Shown one piece after another: positions 6,668 through 10,465 of a DNA stretch of 10,465 bases. This DNA comes from Victivallales bacterium (GTDB taxonomy: Bacteria > Verrucomicrobiota > Lentisphaeria > Victivallales > Victivallaceae). Within the stretch, counting starts at the first letter, position 1, and every line of letters begins with the position of its first letter. The DNA lies in assembly GCA_019038735.1 (NCBI GenBank), contig JAHOYW010000224.1, forward strand, positions 1 through 10,465, in the 5' to 3' direction. A program made the translations under genes and the position numbers. The notes under the pieces are model-generated. The model was given only the letters and a program-made list of their open reading frames with translations. It was not told the DNA's origin and ran no database searches.

Positions 6668-7639
6668 ATGAACAAAAACTCAACTCAAATGCTTACAGGC
6701 AAAGCCTTTGAATATGCTATTTTAAAAGAATTTCAAGAAAAGTTAGAAAGAAATACTAATGTTGAAGTCGTCCAAAATAATGCTTTGACAACAGCAAAAG
6801 AATGTTTTAACACTTTTGACAATGAAGAACAGGGTAGATATTTACTTACTGCTAGTTTTGCGGTTAATTTTTTAATTGATATTGAACCAAGACTTTCTAA
6901 TGACATTAATGAAAAAGACATTTTGCAATTAGAAATTCTCACAGATTATCACGGGCAGTCTGGAGATGTAAGAGATGTCTTAGCAATTAGACTGGTTCAA
7001 AAATGGGAGATTGGCGTTTCTGCAAAAAATAATCATCGCGCGGTTAAGCATTCAAGACTTTCAAATGATATTGATTTTGGAGAAAAATGGATTGGAATTC
7101 AATCTTCAAAAACATATTTTGATGAAATAGAACCAATATTTACACATCTAAAGGAAATGCAAAAAGAGAGCAATCATACTAAAACATGGAAATCGTTAGG
7201 TGATTATCATTCAACAGTGTATGTACCTATCCTAAATGCATTTAAGAAAGAATTAAAGAAGATATATAATACAAATCCTTCTCATGTAGCTAGACAATTA
7301 GTTGAATACCTTGTAGGGAAAAAAGATTTTTATAAAGTTATAAAAGGGAAAAATACTGTAGAAATTCAAGCATATAATTTACATGGCACATTGAATCTTC
7401 CATTCGACAGTATTACTCCTAAATTCAATACCCCGAGAGTAAATTTGCCAAGTGAAATAATAGATATTTCATATAAAGAAAATTCAAAAACAACCTTAAT
7501 TGTAAAGTTTAATTGTGGCTGGGAACTTTCTTTTAGAATTCACAACGCTAGTTCAAGAATTGAGCCGTCATTAAAATTTGATATTAATTTGCTAAGTGCC
7601 CCGAATTCCTTATTTATCAATAAACTTTCTATATTTTAA
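6668..7639 (+). CDS. HaeIII-family type II restriction endonuclease (GGCC)
   Basis: A 323-residue protein that I recognise as the HaeIII/NgoPII restriction endonuclease family. By family it cuts double-stranded DNA at unmethylated GGCC. The conserved core is [11 protein letters not shown] (98-108) followed by [12 protein letters not shown] (112-123), VKHSRLS (126-132) and IDFGEKW (135-141). This is a PD-(D/E)XK-like arrangement with D100 or D103, E114 and K120 as candidate catalytic residues. The C-terminal block [18 protein letters not shown] (288-306) is also typical. Start choice: GGAGA at 6659-6663 before ATG 6668. The paired methyltransferase gene begins 16 bases after the stop. The gene is strongly AT-rich (about 20-25% GC in sampled lines) compared with its neighbours, suggesting horizontal origin. 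No frameshift or missing block is seen, so it looks active. Specificity is inferred from family and partner. Confidence 0.9.
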   Translation: MNKNSTQMLTGKAFEYAILKEFQEKLERNTNVEVVQNNALTTAKECFNTFDNEEQGRYLLTASFAVNFLIDIEPRLSNDINEKDILQLEILTDYHGQSGDVRDVLAIRLVQKWEIGVSAKNNHRAVKHSRLSNDIDFGEKWIGIQSSKTYFDEIEPIFTHLKEMQKESNHTKTWKSLGDYHSTVYVPILNAFKKELKKIYNTNPSHVARQLVEYLVGKKDFYKVIKGKNTVEIQAYNLHGTLNLPFDSITPKFNTPRVNLPSEIIDISYKENSKTTLIVKFNCGWELSFRIHNASSRIEPSLKFDINLLSAPNSLFINKLSIF

Positions 7640-7646
7640 TATTTAT

Positions 7647-7650
7647 GGAG
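7647..7650 (+). promoter_or_regulatory. Ribosome binding site that decides the methyltransferase start
   Basis: GGAG lies five bases before ATG 7656. An in-frame GTG at 7596 would add twenty residues overlapping the endonuclease gene, but these have no counterpart before the invariant N-terminal motif I, so the later start is preferred. Confidence 0.75.
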
Positions 7651-7655
7651 TAAAA

Positions 7656-8672
7656 ATGAATATAATCTCTTTATTTTCAGGTGCTGGTGGCTTAGATAAA
7701 GGTTTTGAAGCTGCTGGGTTTGAAACTGTTTGGGCTAATGAATATGATAAAGATATTTGGGAAACTTTTGAGAAAAATTTCCCGAATACAAAATTAGACA
7801 GACGTTCTATTAGGGATGTTCCATTATCTGAAATTCCTGATTGTGATGGAATCATAGGTGGTCCTCCATGCCAAAGTTGGAGTGAAGCTGGAACCTTAAG
7901 AGGCATTGATGACAAACGGGGACAGTTATTTTTTGAATTTATAAGAATATTACGAGATAAAAAACCACTTTTCTTTCTTGCTGAAAATGTTTCTGGAATG
8001 CTGGCAACAAGGCATTCAAAAGCACTAAAAAATATCAAAGAGCTACTTGCAGATAGTGGCTATAATTTATCTTTTTCACTTTTGAACGCGGTTGATTACG
8101 GTGTTCCTCAAGATAGAAAAAGGGTGTTTTTTATAGGTACCAGAAAAGATTTAAACATTCAATTTGAATTCCCCAGCCCTCTAAAAAATAAAAGGGTTCT
8201 CAAGGATATTCTTTGGAAGATTAAGGATAATGTTCTTCCCGCAAAAGAAAAAAATTATACTAATGGAGAAAAATGCTCTTTACCGAATCATGAATATATG
8301 ATTGGTGGCTTTTCAACGATTTATATGTCAAGGAATAGAGTCAGGGCTTGGGATGAACCGTCTTTTACAATTCAAGCAGGTGGTAGGCATGCTCCTATCC
8401 ATCCTCAGGCACCTAAAATGGAGTTTATTGAGCAAAATAAGAGAATATTTGTACCCGGCAAGGAAAATCTATATAGACGCTTAAGTGTTAGAGAGTGTGC
8501 CAGGATACAAACATTTCCAGATGATTATATCTTTTACTACAAGAATGTGATGGCTGGATACAAAATGGTAGGAAATGCCGTTCCATGTAATTTGGCTTAT
8601 TGTATAGCAAAGGCTATAAAAACACAAGTACAGAAGAAATCATTATGCCAGAATATGCTCCGTTCCGCCTAA
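7656..8672 (+). CDS. M.HaeIII-like DNA (cytosine-5) methyltransferase, GGCC-specific
   Basis: A 338-residue S-adenosylmethionine-dependent C5-cytosine methyltransferase that should protect host GGCC sites. Motif I is [12 protein letters not shown] (6-17) and motif IV is GGPPCQSW (68-75) with catalytic C72. Motif VI is the ENV of FFLAENVSG, and motif VIII is the [10 protein letters not shown] stretch. The target-recognition region contains [25 protein letters not shown] and HPQAP. Motif IX is [19 protein letters not shown] and motif X is [13 protein letters not shown]. The recognition region and overall sequence closely recall M.HaeIII, so GGCC is the expected site, methylated on the inner cytosine. 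There is no N-terminal helix-turn-helix extension of the kind some C5 methyltransferases use for autoregulation. It is co-transcribed after the endonuclease (16-base gap). Its 3' end faces dgt with only 19 bases between stop codons. Confidence 0.96.
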   Translation: MNIISLFSGAGGLDKGFEAAGFETVWANEYDKDIWETFEKNFPNTKLDRRSIRDVPLSEIPDCDGIIGGPPCQSWSEAGTLRGIDDKRGQLFFEFIRILRDKKPLFFLAENVSGMLATRHSKALKNIKELLADSGYNLSFSLLNAVDYGVPQDRKRVFFIGTRKDLNIQFEFPSPLKNKRVLKDILWKIKDNVLPAKEKNYTNGEKCSLPNHEYMIGGFSTIYMSRNRVRAWDEPSFTIQAGGRHAPIHPQAPKMEFIEQNKRIFVPGKENLYRRLSVRECARIQTFPDDYIFYYKNVMAGYKMVGNAVPCNLAYCIAKAIKTQVQKKSLCQNMLRSA

Positions 8673-8691
8673 GAATACTCTCAAATTATAA

Positions 8692-10041
8692 CTACATATT
8701 GCCTGAGGGTAGCGAGATGCCTTTTATTTTTTTGTAGAGCGCGACGGCGTAGGAGTCGGTCATGCTTGAAATAAAGTCGAGGAGATTTAACAAGCGGAGA
8801 TAAGTAATTGTAGTGCTTGTACTGTGATATTTTTCAGGGATAAGCTGCATCATTTTTTGACTGCGGTATGATGGTTTTTCATTTTCCGCGCAATCATTAA
8901 TGGCGGCGGCGAAGGTATTTAGCAGACCTTCTGTGAGTTCAAAACCAGCAGCTTCGATTTCTACCGCGCGCTGGTAAGTATAAATATCGTCTATACTGCG
9001 TTTTTGGATTACTTTTAATGCTTCTTTTGAAGGGATTAAGTCAACTAAAGGCTGATTAAGTTCACCGGCTAAAATTTCATCATGATTTTTTATAAAAGCT
9101 TCAATAACTTCAGCAATCAATTTCCCGATAGCTTTGGCACGCATAAATTCTACTTTGAGTATCGGGTCGCTTAAAGAATCAATATCTTTTTCTAATGCTG
9201 GATTTTTAATAACATCCATAAAAAGTTTTTTAACTTCATCATAAGAAATAATTCCAAGCCTGTGTCCGTCTTCAAAATCAACAATTTGGTAAGAAATATC
9301 GTCAGCCGCTTCAACTAGGAATACTAAAGGATGACGGCACCAGGCATAGGCTTGACCGGATATTTTCTGCAAACCGGTATTTGCCGCGACCTTTGCGAAT
9401 AAATCACGATCATCCTGGAAAAAATTGAATTTTTTATCACCGATTGTTGATAGTTTTTTTATGTTTATTGCTTCAACTGGATATTTAGCAAAAGTAGCGA
9501 GGGTTGCCGATGTAAGCTGCATCCCCCCATTATTATCAGGCATTTGCAGCTTTGCTAAGATTCTGAAGCCCTGAGCATTACCTTCGTAATTGACAATATC
9601 AGCCTGTTCTTTGTCCGTCATATCTTCAGCCATTGATTTGCCAATAACGGAGTGTCGGAACCAATCACGTATGGTCTCTTCGCCAGAGTGTCCCATTGGA
9701 GGATTACCGATGTCATGCGCCAAGCTGGCAGCGGCGACAATCGCGCCGATGTCACTGGGTTGAATCCCGGCAAGTTTGTATTTATCACAAATATATACGC
9801 CAACACCAGTGCCTAATGAACGCCCGATGCAGGCAACTTCCATACTGTGAGTCAAACGGGTACGAACATAATCATTTTCCGCTAATGGAAAGACTTGAGC
9901 TTTATCCTGCAAGCGCCGGAAAGCAGATGAAAAAGAGATGCGGTCAAAGTCCTGTTGAAAAGGCGAACGCCCGGGAGTGTGTACGTCTGGCTTGTCCTTG
10001 CCCAGACGTTGCGTAGAAAGTAATTGTTTCCAATCCATCAT
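8692..10041 (-). CDS. dgt: dGTP triphosphohydrolase (dGTPase), HD superfamily
   Basis: A 449-residue cytoplasmic enzyme that hydrolyses dGTP (often other dNTPs too) to the deoxynucleoside and tripolyphosphate. Family blocks are RSPFQQDFDRISFSSAFRRL (25-44), then the HD metal site: H65 in RTRLTHSMEV, H109-D110 in SLAHDIGNPPMGHSGE, and the distal Asp of EAADDISY (D247 or D248). NYEGNAQGFRIL (151-162) is also characteristic. Length is normal and the gene looks intact. The start is 10041 (ATGATG; 10038 is equally possible). The Shine-Dalgarno TAAGGA overlaps the stop codon of the upstream PhoU-domain gene, 12 bases away, which indicates a minus-strand operon. It is convergent with the R-M genes. 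The usual role is control of the dNTP pool; some dGTPases also restrict phage. Confidence 0.95.
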   Translation of the reverse strand: MMDWKQLLSTQRLGKDKPDVHTPGRSPFQQDFDRISFSSAFRRLQDKAQVFPLAENDYVRTRLTHSMEVACIGRSLGTGVGVYICDKYKLAGIQPSDIGAIVAAASLAHDIGNPPMGHSGEETIRDWFRHSVIGKSMAEDMTDKEQADIVNYEGNAQGFRILAKLQMPDNNGGMQLTSATLATFAKYPVEAINIKKLSTIGDKKFNFFQDDRDLFAKVAANTGLQKISGQAYAWCRHPLVFLVEAADDISYQIVDFEDGHRLGIISYDEVKKLFMDVIKNPALEKDIDSLSDPILKVEFMRAKAIGKLIAEVIEAFIKNHDEILAGELNQPLVDLIPSKEALKVIQKRSIDDIYTYQRAVEIEAAGFELTEGLLNTFAAAINDCAENEKPSYRSQKMMQLIPEKYHSTSTTITYLRLLNLLDFISSMTDSYAVALYKKIKGISLPSGNM

Positions 10042-10053
10042 AATATAATTTCC

Positions 10054-10465
10054 TTAGCCAATTTCAAAATAATGTTCTTGAATTTCCGGTGTACGTTCAG
10101 CTATATTCGAGAGATGATCGCCGATTTTTTCAAGTTCAGCGAGCATTTCAATAAAGATAATGCCCACTACCGGATCACAGTTTCCTTTGCTGAGTCGCGA
10201 AACGTGACTCTTTTCAAATTTATCAACAAGTTTATTTATTTGTTTTTCGTCCTTCAAAGCGTTTTGCACACCATCCGGCAAACGTTTATTGAGAGAATTA
10301 ATAACATTTTCAGCTTCATCTTGCAGTAATGTCCACAGCTTATCAATCTCAATTTTGCCGGATGCTGAAAGCTCTTGTTTCGTCTTTTTAAGGCGATATG
10401 TCAGAGCGATGATATTTTCAGTATGATCGGCAATTTTTTCCGCATCATTAGTACAGTGCATAAGC
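10054..10465 (-). CDS. C-terminal part of a PhoU-domain protein, probably Na+/phosphate cotransporter (5' end off window)
   Basis: The reading frame is open through the right edge, so only about the last 137 residues are seen. They are helical and PhoU-like. The first visible helix carries NDAEKIADHTENI and the last carries EMLAELEKIGDHLSNIAER; both have the spaced acidic pattern (E-K-I-x-D-H) that PhoU domains use for metal or phosphate signalling. A charged, coiled-coil-like stretch (YRLKKTKQEL onward) lies between them. PhoU domains of this type form the cytoplasmic tail of NptA/PNaS-type Na+/Pi cotransporters, which I consider most likely. A stand-alone PhoU or DUF47-type protein cannot be excluded without the missing N terminus. 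The Met near 10461 is probably internal. It is followed by dgt after 12 bases, in the same operon. Confidence 0.8.
   Translation of the reverse strand, partial: LMHCTNDAEKIADHTENIIALTYRLKKTKQELSASGKIEIDKLWTLLQDEAENVINSLNKRLPDGVQNALKDEKQINKLVDKFEKSHVSRLSKGNCDPVVGIIFIEMLAELEKIGDHLSNIAERTPEIQEHYFEIG

Noticed and set aside
7596..7655. GTG start adding twenty residues to the methyltransferase.
   Set aside because: The extension overlaps the endonuclease gene and precedes the invariant N-terminal motif I; ATG 7656 has a clear GGAG.
6668..8672. HpaII/MspI-type (CCGG) specificity for the R-M pair.
   Set aside because: The methyltransferase recognition region recalls M.HaeIII, the endonuclease is of the HaeIII family, and CCGG is abundant in the window while GGCC is rare.
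6562..8684. TCTCAA near both ends of the R-M module (6562-6567 and 8679-8684) as a target-site duplication.
   Set aside because: A six-base match in AT-rich sequence is expected by chance, and the copies do not lie at defined module ends.
8645..8737. A 30-codon plus-strand reading frame overlapping the methyltransferase end and running antisense into dgt, considered as a Vsr-like or truncated third R-M gene.
   Set aside because: Too short, weak ribosome site, no recognisable motif, and most of it is antisense to the conserved dgt gene.

Overview
The window reads as an ordinary chromosomal stretch of a diderm bacterium carrying one accessory insert. Base composition is moderate to low in GC, roughly 40-50% in the housekeeping genes by eye. 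The gene set (Lgt, an RluD-type pseudouridine synthase, DUF368/PopT, Dgt, a PhoU-domain protein, GT4 glycosyltransferases, an SGNH hydrolase) does not fix the phylum. The Cys-containing Lgt signature and the style of the glycosyltransferase/SGNH cluster remind me of Lentisphaerota/PVC-type genomes, but this is a low-confidence impression.

Layout from left to right. (1) A tRNA-Gln(UUG) gene lies on the minus strand at the left edge. (2) A divergent, tightly overlapping plus-strand operon of three genes follows: a DUF368/PopT-family polyprenyl-phosphate transporter, lgt (prolipoprotein diacylglyceryl transferase) and an rluD-like 23S rRNA pseudouridine synthase. (3) A second plus-strand operon holds a 573-residue GT-B glycosyltransferase, a 375-residue GT4 glycosyltransferase and a small cytoplasmic-looking SGNH/GDSL hydrolase. 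These probably make and trim one glycan or glycoconjugate of unknown identity. (4) An AT-rich type II restriction-modification module follows: a HaeIII-family endonuclease and then an M.HaeIII-like C5-cytosine methyltransferase, both expected to act on GGCC. Its leader holds a plausible sigma70-type promoter and two inverted repeats, and no controller (C) protein gene is present. (5) On the minus strand, converging on the R-M genes, lie dgt (dGTP triphosphohydrolase) and, upstream of it, the C-terminal end of a PhoU-domain protein that runs off the right edge and is probably a Na+/phosphate cotransporter.

The functional centre is the GGCC restriction-modification system. The endonuclease would cut unmodified GGCC DNA, and the methyltransferase would protect the host by making 5-methylcytosine in the same site. 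The host DNA around it seems to reflect this. By hand I find only three GGCC sites in the whole window, against about 55 occurrences of CCGG, a palindrome of identical composition. The other notable signal is the control region at 6575-6650, with one inverted repeat between the promoter hexamers and a perfect 10+10 inverted repeat just before the ribosome binding site. I found no clear case for an entirely new system. No RNA gene other than the tRNA, and no insertion sequence or CRISPR array, was seen.
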